Shown here one piece after another: positions 32,816-45,635 of a stretch of DNA of 64,000 nt. Position 1 is the stretch's first letter, and each line of letters opens with the position of its first letter. Origin of the DNA: Agapanthus africanus (lineage: Eukaryota > Streptophyta > Magnoliopsida > Asparagales > Amaryllidaceae); contig JASDDO010000006.1 in assembly GCA_030015575.1 (NCBI GenBank), positions 318,294,361-318,358,360 of the forward strand. The letters are read 5' to 3'. The position numbers and the translations under genes were made by a program. The notes under the pieces were generated by a model. The model worked only from the letters and a program-made list of their open reading frames with translations, was not told the origin of the DNA and ran no database searches.

Positions 32816-33299
32816 ATTTGTCTTTGCCCGTTGGGAAACGATGGCGTAAGAGACATGTTTAGATCCTTATCACCCAAGACTTTTCAATTTTATGAGCCGT
32901 AAGGGTCTCATAAAAGCATTTTCTCCTTACGAGTCGAGAGGATCTCGCGGGTGTATCTCTCTTTAGGAATCATGGGGATTCCTAAGCGTGTTGCTACTTT
33001 GTGAGTCGTAAAGATCTCACGTGGATATTTTCTTCTCGCAAGGTCGAGAGGACTTTTGCGAGTGTATTTTATCTCTTTTCACGAGTTTGCGCCCTTTCGG
33101 ATTTTCACAAACTCGCTGGCAGTCATGCTGTTTTTACTCACGGAGCCATTTCGGGTTTTCATCCGTGCCGGTTTTGCTTGTGGACATACCGTTTTTTTTC
33201 CGCCGGTAAGACTTCAGATGTAGTCTCGCCGACAGGATTTTGGAGAGATATGGGTTATTTGTGCCCGTGGATGTATACGGTTTTACAGGATGTATGACC

Positions 33300-36200
33300 C
33301 AGACCGTAGGGCCGGTGTGCTCAATTCGCCTGCGGCTTGGAGCATTCGCGTGTAATATTTCTTGAGATATCGGTCATTGATGAGTGGCATGGGCCTTTCT
33401 CCTTCATCATTTATCAGCTGGTAGGATCTCCATCAAACACTTTCTCAATGACGTGTGACCCTTTCCAATTTGGCTCGAATTTTCCTTTGGCATGTCGATT
33501 GGGATTGATCGGTCTTTTGAGGATCAACACCAATTCGCTTTTCTTAAAAGTATGGAGACGGGTCATCTTATCATAGGCCCGTGACATTTGGGCTCGTTAC
33601 AGCTCCAGATTTTGCTGTACTGCAAGCCTCTTTTTCTCGAGCGTATCGAGCTTTTCAAGGCGAAGGAGGACATTTTCCTCCTCCGTCAAACCATGCTGGA
33701 CAACCATTCTGAGGCTTGGAACTTCGATTTCGAGCGGGAGGATTGCTTCCACTCCGAAGAGTAGTGAGTATGGGGTGGACTGAGTTGGAGTGCGATGCGT
33801 GGTACGATATGTCCACAACGCCTCATGGAGCTTGAGATTCCAGTCTCTCTTGTTGGCTGGAACATTTTTCCTCGGGAGCTTGCATAGAGTCTTATTGAAG
33901 GCTTCAGCTAGTCGATTGGCTCTTGGATTTTAGATGGAGGAATATCTCCAGTTTATCTTGTGCTAAGTAGCGAACCTTGAGACTTTGAAGCTCTTGCAAG
34001 AAGGCCCATTGTCAGAAATGATTCTTCTAGATATATCGAAGCGGTATAGAATATTATGCCGGAAGAACGTCAGAATATCTTATGTCTTGACTTCTTTTAG
34101 TAAGATAGCTTCAGCCGATCTGGAAAAGTAGTTAGTTGCGGCTAATATGAACTGGTGGCCTTTGGATGACGGAGGATCAATTGGACCAACTATGTCGGTG
34201 TCCCAAACCTCGAAGGGCCATGACGCCACCGTATGATGCAGCAGATTGGGATACTTATGAATGAAGTCACCGTGAATTTGGCAGAGATGACACCTCTTCG
34301 CATACTCTTCGCAATCCCTTATCATGGTAGGCCAGTAATACCCAAGCTGTTTAGTTTGAACTCGCATTTTAGGGCCAGATTGGTGAGCTCCGCAGACGTC
34401 CGAGTGAACTTTCATGACCTTTTGGGTTTCGGCCGATGACATACACCTGAACCAGAGTTGGTCATATGATTTGCGGTATAGCGTATTATTTACAAACACG
34501 TATCGGAGAGCTCTCTTCTTCAGCCGAACCCTCACAGATTTTTCTTCGAACAACTTGCCGTATCGGAGGTACTGTATGAAGGGTTCTCTTCAACCGGGCT
34601 CGTCTTAAATGATCAGAACTCTTTCGACAGGATTGCTTTTTTGTTCTGCGCTTTCCTCTTCTTGTAAAGAGACTAGGGGCAGAATTTGCTGGCTTTTGGC
34701 TGTGATGAGAATTTCGTCTATGTCAGGATCGGCCAGCTCTTTGGCTAGGCGAGCGAGTACGTCGCCCTTTCCGTTCAACGTTATAGGGATTCTCATTAGT
34801 TTCAATGTGAGTGAACTGTTTCATGAGTTCCACCATCCGGCTTCTGTATCGAGCCAACTCGAGCTTATATATCTTGTAGTCACCGCTCACCTGATTGATG
34901 ACAAGCTGGGAGTCACTGTAAATCCGTAGCCGAAAGATTTCCATTTCTATGGCGAGCTCCAGACCGGCTATCAGAGCTTCGTATTCAGCCTCGTTTTGTG
35001 CGAGGCTCAGTAAAAGCAAATGAATGTCATAGGGTTTCTCCTGATGGTGTGACGAACACCAATCCTATCTCCGCTTTTATCTCCGGGACGCTTGATTTAC
35101 TGGAGGTCCTTATTGATGAAGCTCCGTCGAAGTAGAGCTCCCAACGTGACTCGTCATTCTCGAGGTGCAACACTTGTTCGTCGGGTAACTCGCAATTGAG
35201 TGGCGACTCTTCTGATATGGGATGAGCAGCAAGGAAGTCGGCGAGGGCTTGTCCGTTTACTGCTTTCTGAGGAGTATAGATTATGTCAAATTCAAGGAGC
35301 ATGACAGCCCATCTTGCCATTCTGCCGGCTAGGCTTGCCTTGGTCATTAAGTGTTTAGCCGGGTCGACCTTGGAGATCAGCATAACCCGATGAGCGAGAA
35401 GGCAGTGTCTTAGCTTCTTCACGTCAAATATCAGGGCCAGGCACTGCTTTTCAATCGGGGAATAATTATGTTCCGTCCCGACTAAAGTTTGACTGAGGTA
35501 GTAGAGGGCATTCTCTTTTCTCTCCTCATTGTTCTGGACGAGGAGTGCACCGAGTGACTTATCTAGCGCGGCAGTATAGAGGATCAATGATTTATTTGGA
35601 ATGGGAGCAGCAAGCACTGAAGGGTGCAGCGGGTACTGTTTGATATTTTCGAACGCTTTTTGACACTCGGCATCCCAGACGAAAGGGGCTCCTTTCTTCA
35701 TGAGCTTCGAGAAGGGCCTGCATCATCCCGATAGGTTCGAGATGAACTTTCGTATGTATGCGAGCTTGTCTTGAAAGGATCTTAGCTGTGTCAGATTCTT
35801 CGGAGGAGGCATCTCTATGACGGCCTTTATCTTCGATGGGTCGACTTCGATCCTCCGTTGTCAGACTATGAAGCCCAAGAATTTTCCTGATGACATGCCA
35901 AAAGCGCACTTTAGAGAATTCATTTTCAGATCATATTCCCTGTGTCTGGTGAAAACGGTCCTGAGATTTTGGATGTGATCGGCTTTGGCTTTAGTTTTGA
36001 CGGCTAAATCATCAACATAACATTCGACGATTTTATGGATTAGGTCATCAAAGATATTGGTCATTGCCTTTTGATATGTAGCACCTGTGTTCTTTAATCC
36101 GAATGGCATCACCTTGTAGCAGTATATCCCGATCGGGGTTCGAAATGCTGTGTTTCTCATCCTCGGGCGATATCTTGATTTGATTATATCCATACGAGTC

Positions 36201-37790
36201 ATCCATGAAAGTGAACAACCCATAATTTGAGGTATCGTCGACCCGGAAGCGGGAAATCGTCTTTAGAGCATGTCTTATTGAGATCCCTGAAATCGACGCA
36301 AACTCGTATTTACCCGTTCTTCTTTTTCACTGGGACAATGCACGCTATCCAGTCCGCATATTTCTCTTCCTTGACGAAGCCGGCATCGATGAGTTTCTCG
36401 GTTTCCTCGATGACTTTTTCTTCTAGTTCCCTTCTCATTCTTCGAGGAGCTTGTTTGACTGGCTTAGCATCAGAAGATATAGCCAGCTTATTTACGACCA
36501 CTTCAGGGGAAATGCCAGACATTTCTTTGTACGTCAACGCGAAGCAGTCGGCGAACTCATACAGCAGGGCGACTATCTGCTCTTTCATTGCCTCGGATAA
36601 GAGTGAGCTGATATAGGTCGGTCTTGGATCATTGGGCGTTCCCAAATCAATCTCGGTTAGCTCGTCGAAAGTTGCTTGTCCGTCATCTTCGAGCTCGCAA
36701 GGAGCTTCTTTTGACTCGGCTATCTCGTCGTCATCATTTGACCTTTCGTTGGCTTCACCAACATGGATCATGTAGCATGCTTTGGAATCAGATTGACTGA
36801 AATCTATGCCCCGTCTATCTGGAATTCGTCCATTGATGAGTGCTTGGATCTGAGGCGGATGCCATAGCCCCTCATAAAACTTCGCTTCGGATTCCGTTAG
36901 ATATAACCGGCATCCGCACTTTTTAAAATATTCCCGCATTTCGGACGCATAATATCTGGGATTGAGGACGGCTCTTATGCCTCTCTCATAGGGAAGGCAC
37001 ATGACGGGTGCACGACAGGATTTGACCCATAAAACAGAATGCCCTTCTATCCACTTTTCCTTCTGAGAACGTAGAAAGTTTGCAGTTGGTTCACGGTAGA
37101 GACCGACAAAGCATTTAACTCCTTGCACATCTGTTCCGGCACCCTTGTGATAGTTAGGGATCCTTCTGTAATCTTGAAGGTTTCTCTTAGCTTCGCTTTT
37201 TGCATGAGGGCCCAATCCGCATAGCTGTTGCGAGGCGGGTCTTCTTCCTCCGACTCTTCCATGTCGCTGCCAAGATGAGGGCGGATTTTGCTGCTAGATG
37301 GGCCTTCAGTATCAGACTCATCCGTATCGCTACCGAAACGAGGGTTAGTTTTACGGAAGGATGGACTTCCAGCGTCGGACTCATCAGTGTCACAGCCGAA
37401 ACCCGGGTGCACCTGGGGGTTTTTGCTTTTGAAAGTGACAGCCGGTTCAGATTTGCTTTTGAGTTTCGGGGCCACTCCGTCCTCGGTCAGTTGTGGCTTA
37501 GCATTTGGGGTTCACAAGGTACTCAGAATCTTCATATCAGGCTTCCTACACACCGAACGACTGGATGTCTCCGTCAATGCGTCTTTCTTCACCATTTTTA
37601 GTATACTTCATGCATTGATGGAGAGTTCACAGAACGATGCCGTAATCGTGGATCCACGATCGTCCCAAGAGAATTTTATAAGACGTGTCAGCGTCGATCA
37701 CGTATATCTTAGCTTCGGTTTGTAGATCTCCAAATTTGATTGGCAGAGTTATAGACCCAGAACTTGCTGGCTGTTTTGATTGAAGTCTTG
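33300..37790 (-). pseudogene. Tat pol remnant: RT, RNase H, archaeal RNase H, integrase
   Basis: Fragments in several frames. At 37215-36310: pol start and the RT N-terminus (EKLIDAGFVKEEKYADW, VPVKKKNG). At 36223-35861: RT palm with intact YVDD in ECYVDDLAVK. At 35701-35027: first RNase H (YTAALDKSLGALLVQ) running into the second, archaeal-type RNase H (WELYFDGASS). At 35019-34723: the rest of that domain (NEAEYEALIAGLELAIEM, YSDSQLVINQVSG). At 34553-34080: integrase zinc-binding CHLCQ and core (DTDIVGPIDPPSSKGHQF). At 33818-33597: integrase C-terminal part (THRTPTQSTPYSLLFGVEA). Stops and frameshifts lie between the blocks, so no polyprotein can be made. The acidic low-complexity part at 37475-37250 is the spacer before pol. 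Confidence 0.85.
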
Positions 37791-37795
37791 AATGA

Positions 37796-40664
37796 TGTCA
37801 CGCCCCGCTTCCCAGTGTACGGGCAGAGGGCGCGACGAGGCCGCTACGTATCTACTGTAAGGTAAATAGGCTAAGCGTATCTAAATAATATAAATATAAA
37901 TGCACAAGAGATAAGATATAATAAAACAACAACTTTATTTACTCACATTCTTTTTTACAATACATGGAAAAGTAAATACAACTGAATGAAAGCAATGCCT
38001 AAACAGTGGCATAACAGAAATGAAAAGTACTGAAATAAAAATGTGTTCAATGAAACTAGAGCTCTGGATCGTAGGCAAGCTGGTCCAAGTCCTCACTAGT
38101 AGGCTCGATCTCCTGAGTGTCCAGATCGCCTGACAACATTCCAGAGAAGGAATTTCGTCAGCGAACAATCGCTCGGTAAGTCCCAAAGATAAGGGAGGAG
38201 TAGAAAAGACAGAAAGAGAGTGAGTGTAGCTTTTAAAGTTGTATTATATTGTTATAATGCCGTATTTAGTGTTAACGATATTGTTTGTAACTTGGTACAC
38301 AAGAATGCCAGTGTATACGAGAGGAGTCTCTATATGCCAGAGACTAGAGGCACGCGTAGTACAAGGAACCGTTTATGCCACGGTACAACAGCAACGAAAT
38401 ATAGATTAGGTGTCTTAAATCTTACAGTCTCGTGCCACTTCTAACACCTTTCGTACCAATCTATCTCTTAAACCCCGCGAAGTATTGTATTGTATTGTAA
38501 ATTGTATTGTCTTGTATAGATGAATGACTTGCCGAAACCATGATATCAGTAAATGGATGTAACTGGAGAATCATGTAAATGGAAGTATATCCATGGTTCG
38601 GTTCAGTCAATACAGATTGAATATATTGAATATATGTATTCATAGTTTCATGTTGAATTGTAAATTGTAGATTGTACTTGAATCATATTCAAGTCAGATT
38701 ATTAATGAGACTCAGTCTGAGTCAGAACAATTAGAAAATAAATTGAAGTCCTGATTGTTTTGATATTATCGGTAACCGCTGCACATGGGCGGCATGATTT
38801 GTGTCTTTTTCAAAGATGATTACCGTATTGATAACACCGTTGTTAAGTTGTCTACCTTAGATAGGCAAGCACCCATATCTCCGGCTCCCTGAGGCTCAAG
38901 AGACTGGTCCCGCTTAAACCTATATTTACTAGGATCCTTAGGGTAATTTATAGAACTTGAGGGGGTTTTATGTAAAAATAATTTGTATACTTTTCAAAAT
39001 ACACCCCAAGTATTTATTTATCGTCTTTAGAGTTTTCATAGTTGTAGATTTTATATTTGTGACATTTCTAGTGAATAAACCTATTTTTCATAATACAGGG
39101 TATTTAATTGTAATATTGAACTTGTATGGAATTCATGGTATTTTAATGTAAAGTGATTCTTTTGATTTAGAAAGGTTGGAATATTTATATCATATCAAAA
39201 GTAGGTATTTTGATAATACATATATATAAAAATAATTTTAATTTATTATTTTCTAGAAATCTCATTTTCTTAAGATATTCGTACTTTAAATTTTCGAGAC
39301 CGAATGCTCCTTGCGGAGGTTTGAATCTCGCACTACTAAGCCCGAGAATATGCGATAATCCGCACCATCCCGAACGGGTTCCCCAAAATGGGTTGTAGCG
39401 GCGTTTTGCAAAGATTTGTAATAAATACGTATCTTGTAGAAAACAGTTTTAATAGCTAGTGGTATTTATATGTAAAGTTTCGTTTTCCCGTATTCTATGT
39501 TCCCGAAAGGTATTGTGCTATGTTGCATATGAGTGTTGTGAGGATGTTTTAAATAGCTAGTGGTATTTAATACCTTGTGATCTAATTAAAGGTATAACCA
39601 GATTAAAGATGTTTTAAAGTCAAATCTAAACTACATGATATTTTACTGAAAAAGAGCGGTAAAAGTTACAAAATGAAATATTTTGCTATGAAACTTGTTC
39701 AACATGTTTTGTTAATGATTAATAGTCAAGATGTAAGAGTTTAACATGGTTGTGTTAAGGAAAATTGATCTTTATAAAGAAAACCGAATCGGAAGTCGGA
39801 TTTAACTCCGCTTCCGTCGGGTTTTAATAAAAGAAGTTTTGAGAATAGATTAGAGAGGAGGGAGGTGGGACTTACGGGTTTAGAGGTTAGGGATGAGGAA
39901 GAGGAAGCGGTAGTAGGCGCCGGTGCGTCGTTTCGTCGCCGGGAGCTCCTAGGGTCGTCGTTGGAAAATCGCCGAAGATTCGCCACTTTGCTAACTTCAA
40001 TTGCACACTAAAATTTCGAGAGGAATTTCTTGAGAGTTTGGACAGAATTGTGAGTGAGGGGGTGTGTCTAGGGGTGGTATTTATAGGGTAAAGCTAGGGT
40101 TAGGGTTAGGTGAAGGGGTGTAAAGAAAAATGTATTAAATTGTATTAAAAATAGAGTTTAATGTAGTTTTAAAGAGCCCTGGAACCGATCCAAAGAATTT
40201 AAGTGTGCAGGAGTGATGGGGAGATGAAAAGCCAAAACTTTTCAGTTGACGGCGCGGCGGTCCGGCCGAGTCCGGCCGGCGGCGTCGGCCGAGTCGGACG
40301 AGTCGCCGGCCGACTCGGTCCGAGTCAGGGCCGGGGTCGTCACCGTGGGTCCGTTGTCTTTTGGTTTTCCCCCTGGTCCATTTTGTTTTACATGTGTAGT
40401 GGGTTTTTTACGAGTTATGCACGTGTAGACCCTTAGACTTCTAAAAATTCAAAATAAAACAATATTAAAAATAATGTGGAGATGGGATTTGAACTCTGGT
40501 GACTTGGTTCAGCAGTGCAAGGTCTTACCAATGAGCTACAAGCTCCTTCTTGCTATTAAAAAGCAAAACAAACTTATAAGTTGTGCTCAGGCAAAAATAC
40601 CCCTTTCTGTATTTTTTTGAAAAAATTATATAGAAAGTTGTACAGAAAGTTTGGGGTTGTTATA
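37796..40664 (-). mobile_element. Tekay-like Gypsy solo LTR inserted in Tat
   Basis: The left end TGTCACGCCCCGC is the inverse of a GGGGCGTGACA LTR end. The right end is GGGGTTGTTATA, where TA stands in place of CA. The 5-bp duplication AATGA flanks it exactly (37791-37795 and 40665-40669). Its 2869 bp hold no polyprotein, and the length matches the 2813-bp LTR at 46384. The Tat reading continues on both sides of the insertion, which confirms the borders. Inside are a G-rich patch (39855-39925), three telomere-like TTAGGG units at about 40090-40110, and a tRNA-like stretch. Confidence 0.85.
40484..40554 (-). repeat. tRNA-like sequence inside the solo LTR
   Basis: Read on the minus strand it has GAGCTTGTAGCTCATTGGTA, containing an A-box-like TAGCTCATTGG, and about 40 bases further GAGTTCAAATCCCATCTCC, with a B-box-like GTTCAAATC. 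The spacing fits a tRNA-derived Pol III promoter, but the two ends do not pair as an acceptor stem. It is therefore a tRNA-related fossil, not a tRNA gene. Confidence 0.6.
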
Positions 40665-40669
40665 AATGA

Positions 40670-42076
40670 CAATCATTTCCCTTGACAGGTGTCGGACGTC
40701 CATTGACAAACTTTTCAGAGTCCGCAAGTTCATGATGTTCACTGAGGATCCTGGATCAATTAATATGCGATTAATCCGATTTCTGTCGCTGTACCCGGCC
40801 ACGTAAAGCGGCCGGTTATACTCAGCTGTTCCCAGTAGCAGGTTTTCGTCCTTAAACATGACCACGGCGGTATGCAGGACGTACTGGGTTCTTTCATATT
40901 AATCTCCGCAAAGCGAGCCTGGTACCGTTCGGGGTTTTGTAGAGCGTGAATGAGAACATCTCTAAGCTCTTTAGATAGGACCAAGGTATCGTAGATGCTC
41001 AGGAGAGACGGAAGCTTCCGGAGATGAGTGAAGACATTATAGTCTACTGAGAAAGGACTCGAGTTTTCATGAGCCAGCTTTCCGCCATTTTCTTCATTAG
41101 CGAATTGTTTTTCCTTTCCTTTTAGGGCGTTGCCTTGATATGGCGGTAGAGCTTTGCTGCTTCTGAGCTGGATTTGGTTGGCATTCGTGGCCAGCTCATC
41201 GTCCTTTTCAGAAAAACAAAGTTCTTCCTCAGAGTCTCTACCAAGGTGGACGACATAGCAGGTCACTATAGGGATTTCGTCATCGGAGTCTTCTTCTAGC
41301 TCTTCCAGAATCTCAGCCGCTTCTTCGGGGAAGAACTCCTTCAATTGAATTAGAGTTCTTTCGTTTTGTTCATAGTATTCAAGGGAATCGATATATTTTT
41401 GAATGGTCGATCTCCCTGCACACTCTTTTTCACGTCGAGCTACACTTTTCTTTTTCTTGAGCTTTTTGGATTTTGAACCTGATTGAGCCGAAGTGGTAGC
41501 TGGAACGATAGGCTCCTTCTGCCTTTTCCATTCTGTTTTAGGCTCTTTCTGAAGTAGCTTTAGCATCTTCTTTGTCTTATTAGATATGTGCATACTCCAT
41601 GGAGGCCGCGGCGAGCCAGATTCATTTCCCGGGGCAGCAGATGCAGCCGCCTGATCCTAGAAAGCTTCAGCTTATGTCTGTATAAAGTTGGTGGTCACAG
41701 CTTGATTGTTCACCAACACACTCTTGGACAGTTCGATCTCTCCGGTCTTGTATTGCTTTTCGACCCAGTCTTAGAAAACATGGCAATCCTCGATCGCATG
41801 GCTCACTACTCGGTGGTACAGGCAACACAGAGGATTGTCGGTCATTTTTGCTTCGTGAGGTCTTTTCGACTTGGGCAATTATAGACCGTTGTTCAAGGCA
41901 TCTTTGAATATCTTGCGGATCTTGTCCCTTTTGAAAGAGTAAATTTTGTTCTTTTTCTCCTCTAGGGAAGGCCCTTCTACTCCCATGTCATGCCACGTTT
42001 CCCAAAATACGGAATACGGAGAGCAACGAAGACCAGCCGTGCTACCTATGGTAAGGAAAGATTCTTTCATAGTCAC
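40670..42076 (-). pseudogene. Tat C-terminal gag region and aspartic protease remnant
   Basis: The reading at 42076-41879 (GPSLEEKKNKIYSFKRDKIR) and the zinc-finger-like block near 41830 (CLYHR...HAIEDC) belong to gag. The frame at 41593-40760 contains a lysine-rich linker, an acidic stretch (EELEEDSDDE) and the conserved block LPSLLSIYDTLVLSKELRD. The overlapping frame at 40865-40626 carries the protease core (NRPLYVAGYSDRNRINRIL, then IDPGSSVNIM, where the active D is followed by PGS instead of TGA/SGS). Stops and a frameshift show it is dead. It ends at 40669 where the solo LTR entered. Confidence 0.8.
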
Positions 42077-42596
42077 ATAAGGCTGTCTAGCTTAACCTGT
42101 CAAAATAAAATCCAATACAGTAGGTTCGAAAAGAGAACAAAATCTGAAGGATACATAAGTCCTAATGTCCCACAAGGACGCACATGCTAAATACTAGCTG
42201 AAAGGAAATAAACTTACGGGTTACTGATTTTCGGCAAAGTCCTGATAGCCGCTGTGATCCTGCTCAGCCTGAAAATCTGTCTTTAAACCTGAGATGGCAA
42301 ATCTTAGGGATGTCAGAACATCCCAGCAAGTACTCAACGTATAAGGTGTGTGTATAGTATGATATCATGAATGGATGAACGTAGTGAAGCCCTTGTGCGC
42401 AAGTAAAAACAGATATATAAATAGATACATTATTACTACGAAACAAACATGTAAAGATGTTAAGTCATAACCTAACTGGTCGCTAAAAAGGTAAACTATC
42501 CTATCGTAAGCTCGAGTGTGTGTGTAAACCTCTGCAGGAGTATTCCTGACCCAAGAGTAGTGTCCCAGGGGCTAAGAAACACGGGCCCAACTGTAG

Positions 42597-42742
42597 AATG
42601 AACAACCGACCGATATAGCCCGGTATGAGCTGTAATAACATACGACCGACATAGCCCGGTACGAGCTGTAATAACATGCGACCGATATTGCCCGGTACGA
42701 GCTGTAATAACATGCGACCGATATAGCTCGGTACGAGCTGAC
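42597..42742. repeat. 36-bp tandem array, four copies
   Basis: The unit is near CGACCGATATAGCCCGGTAC followed by GAGCTGTAATAACATG. Four copies differ by a few bases each. Within the unit CCGGTACGAG is partly palindromic. No frame is conserved. Confidence 0.85.
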
Positions 42743-43095
42743 GGCATAGGACTCCTGAGATCCTGTTGTATGAACGCATACTCAAACTACCTCAACACCC
42801 GTGTATTTATAGCTACTATGGTATGACTAGATCACTAATTAGGAATGCTGAAAGAACTGGAATTTGTGATATGATAACCGAACAGAACCGAAACTGGTAA
42901 AAGGTAGTATGTCATGGCATGTAGTTCAGCATCCTAATTGGAGATCTTGTCTTTAAATAAAGTGGATAATCATAACATGTCAATGAAATTTTAATATGGT
43001 AATAGTGTCTGCATGAACGCGATGCACAAGCTAGCACAAGTCACAAATGTTGCCTTTACCGTTAGCCTTGATGTGTAAAATAAAATAATTACAGG

Positions 43096-43096
<1 letters not shown>

Positions 43097-43133
<37 letters not shown>
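43097..43133. repeat. (TA)n microsatellite
   Basis: About 18 uninterrupted TA units. Likely to vary in length between individuals. No other feature overlaps it. Confidence 0.95.
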
Positions 43134-43137
<4 letters not shown>

Positions 43138-43527
43138 TGGGTTATCAACCTCGAACTTTTATTTGTATTTAAAATAAATTTCATTTTAAAACCATACTTG
43201 CTAATTTTTCTTACTTGTTGCATAAAAGTTTGCCTATATATATTTTTGTACGATATAAAGAAAATAGATACTAACACATTTCTCTTTTATTCTAACAGGG
43301 CAGATATACACGCGCACGCGCGAAGGAATGCCGATGTACATCGACCAAAAGTAAAGCAAGAATACTTGTCTTGGTGATGGAAGCACGACAATCACAAAAC
43401 GAAGCAACGGACAAACACAGTTTCAATTGCTGACGACACTTGGACCCGGCGAGATCGTCGGCGACTGGAGTTGGGATCTTGGCTTGATGGTTGTTGCGGT
43501 TTGCTGTGGCAGTGCTGATGTTGTCGT

Positions 43528-45630
43528 TGTTGGATATAGTGCCCTCTAAGTCAATTATTGGATCGCAGGTACGTGATTGCAATGATTGAGAGAGGACCTA
43601 TACCGATATATGTGTCTTACTCGAGATGATAGTATGCTATCTGGTTTGTCTTTATCATCGTATACATGCTTTAGTTCACTATTGCATGTTGATAGAGCCC
43701 ATAGGATTCTTGCTTGACTACCAGTAGTATGATGGCGATCATATACGTGGGAGCTGGGGTCTGTAAACACATCCTTAAAGTGTCCCTAGCCGTGGGAGTT
43801 TCGAGACATGGCATCGATACTTCAGAGTAGACTAGTGTATACAGTCGAGACCCCGACGAGGGGCGGTGGCCGGTCTCACAAGCCATTGGTGTCAGTTGGT
43901 TCACCTAAGATGTATACAGGTGCTCATCTCGTTATGAGTACACCGGACAGGACTCGCCGGGAACATGCTAGTTGGTATTATATATATCGTCAGATAGCAG
44001 TTCCCTGGTGACATGTGTACAGCTTAGTTTGTCGACCTGAGATCGTCATTTGTCTCGTGTGAGTTCCCACTGTGCTTTGATTTCTACCCTACCACACTCA
44101 AAGGAGACGTGCAAACAGGTATTTTTTGGGTACAGTCTCGAGCCACATGGAGGCAATGAGCGGATCGTCAGGGATTTGTCTCTCCCGGTATTGGGGGTTG
44201 ATGTCGCACAGTGCACGGGTGGCCATCACTAGAAATGCTTGGTCGAGCTAGTGGAGAATTACTGATTTGGATCAGTAGTTTCTCAGGTGGTGATGGGCTT
44301 CATACCGACATGAATTATCGCGTTATTAGGGGTCTGACTTTATCCACCCTCTAGACTCGATATGCGATACTCTTAGACGAACGGACCGGATTGTACGGAT
44401 ATTGTCACTGTTAGGCTTAGTAGGGTTTCTGGATGAGTTCGCTCGTCAGCTTTCCTTCCGATCAATACATAGGCAACCGTTACGTACAGCTCGTACCTCT
44501 GACGTACTAATGGTTATACCCAGTGCCAGTGTGTTGATGAGTCATTAGAGTCCCCCACAGACAGTTTCCCAAGTTCGGGCGAAACGTTGTAGAGGCCGTA
44601 TGATTTTATGGTAGGGTTCGGAAAATGCACGTGCGTTTACGCACGTGTCATATTTCGGGCAGATAATACCGGTGGGCTTTGGTTTAAGCCGGATCCGAGT
44701 ATTATACTGTGTAGATATAATATCTTTGTCTCAGTTGCATTTGTATTCGGTCGTAATACAAATGCGGGTATGTTTATACCCTTACGGGGTTATCCTGAAA
44801 TTCGTTTCAGGATCGCTTTTGGATGTTGCCAGTTTCCAGTTTTCTATCACCCGTATTTAATATTCGGTTAAATGCGGATTTATCTTTTCTTCATGAGGGT
44901 GAGTCATGAGGTGGGTCGTGATTCTAGAAGGCTCTAGATGATGATTAGGATGGTGAGGTGGCTTAGTTCATTAATTGTGCATTTAATGATGGATGATGAC
45001 TAGATTATGATTCATTGTATGCAATTAATGTATGTGCAAGGTGTCTTGTGACTCATTTCTTATGATTTAATCTTATAGTCACTTTCCACTCTCCTACACT
45101 CACCTCCCCACTCCTTTTATTGGCCGGCCCCTTGAGAAAGAATGATGATTGATTCATTTGGAAAAAAAGAGAAGGAAATTTGCTTCATGAAATTTCATTT
45201 GCCCATTCTTCTCATTTACTCGATTCCAAAAGCCAACTTTATTAACCGTTCGTCCATAGCTTTGGACGTAACGAGACAAAGTGTTCTACTCATTCTCTAC
45301 ATCAATCTTGGTCATCTCTTTTATCAAACTTGATGACCGAGTTGCCTCGGTTCAGAGGCGGGAGCCCGTTTAAAGATCCGTCGACATGATGCCACCTGGA
45401 CGAGAAGACTGGAGATTCAGGAGATCGGAGCAGCCGCAACAAAGTGTGGGATGATGGTTGAAAACCGAAGGACTCGGATCGTTCGGTATAACATTTCTAC
45501 CCACTTTGTAGCTTGTTAGTTTAGCTTTTAATGACAGATCCGGGTTATAGTATACGATAGCTCCAGTCAAAAAGTTTTTGTTCCGCATTTGGCGTCTGTT
45601 AGACGGCCGGGGCGCTACCGTGTACTTACA
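43528..45630 (+). mobile_element. Copia solo LTR (Angela-like), copy 2
   Basis: It starts TGTTGGATATAGTGCCCTC and ends TGTACTTACA, 2103 bp. The 5-bp duplication GTCGT flanks it exactly (43523-43527 and 45631-45635). It is the same family as the LTRs at 13536 and 56117, in the same orientation. Shared blocks include GATAGTATGCTATCTGGTT, TTGCTTGACTACCAG and CACATGGAGGCAATGAGCG. There is no internal region. Confidence 0.9.
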
Positions 45631-45635
45631 GTCGT

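Larger units (their letters stand above)
42077..43527. repeat. LTR-like remnant, left part of a compound insertion in Tat
   Basis: Non-coding DNA that separates the two gag parts of the Tat element. It resembles the neighbouring Tekay-like LTRs in layout but the left end was not resolved. It holds the 36-bp tandem array at 42597-42742 and an AT microsatellite at 43097-43133. It is cut at 43527 by the second Copia solo LTR. Confidence 0.45.

Noticed and set aside
37200-37725. Two + strand frames of 133 and 145 codons
   Set aside because: They are antisense to the acidic spacer and pol start of the Tat element.
40088-40112. Interstitial telomere array
   Set aside because: Only about three TTAGGG-like units, and not the TTTAGGG plant repeat in a run. 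Too short to support.
40484-40554. Functional tRNA gene
   Set aside because: A-box and B-box motifs are present but the acceptor arms do not pair, so it was recorded as a tRNA-like fossil only.
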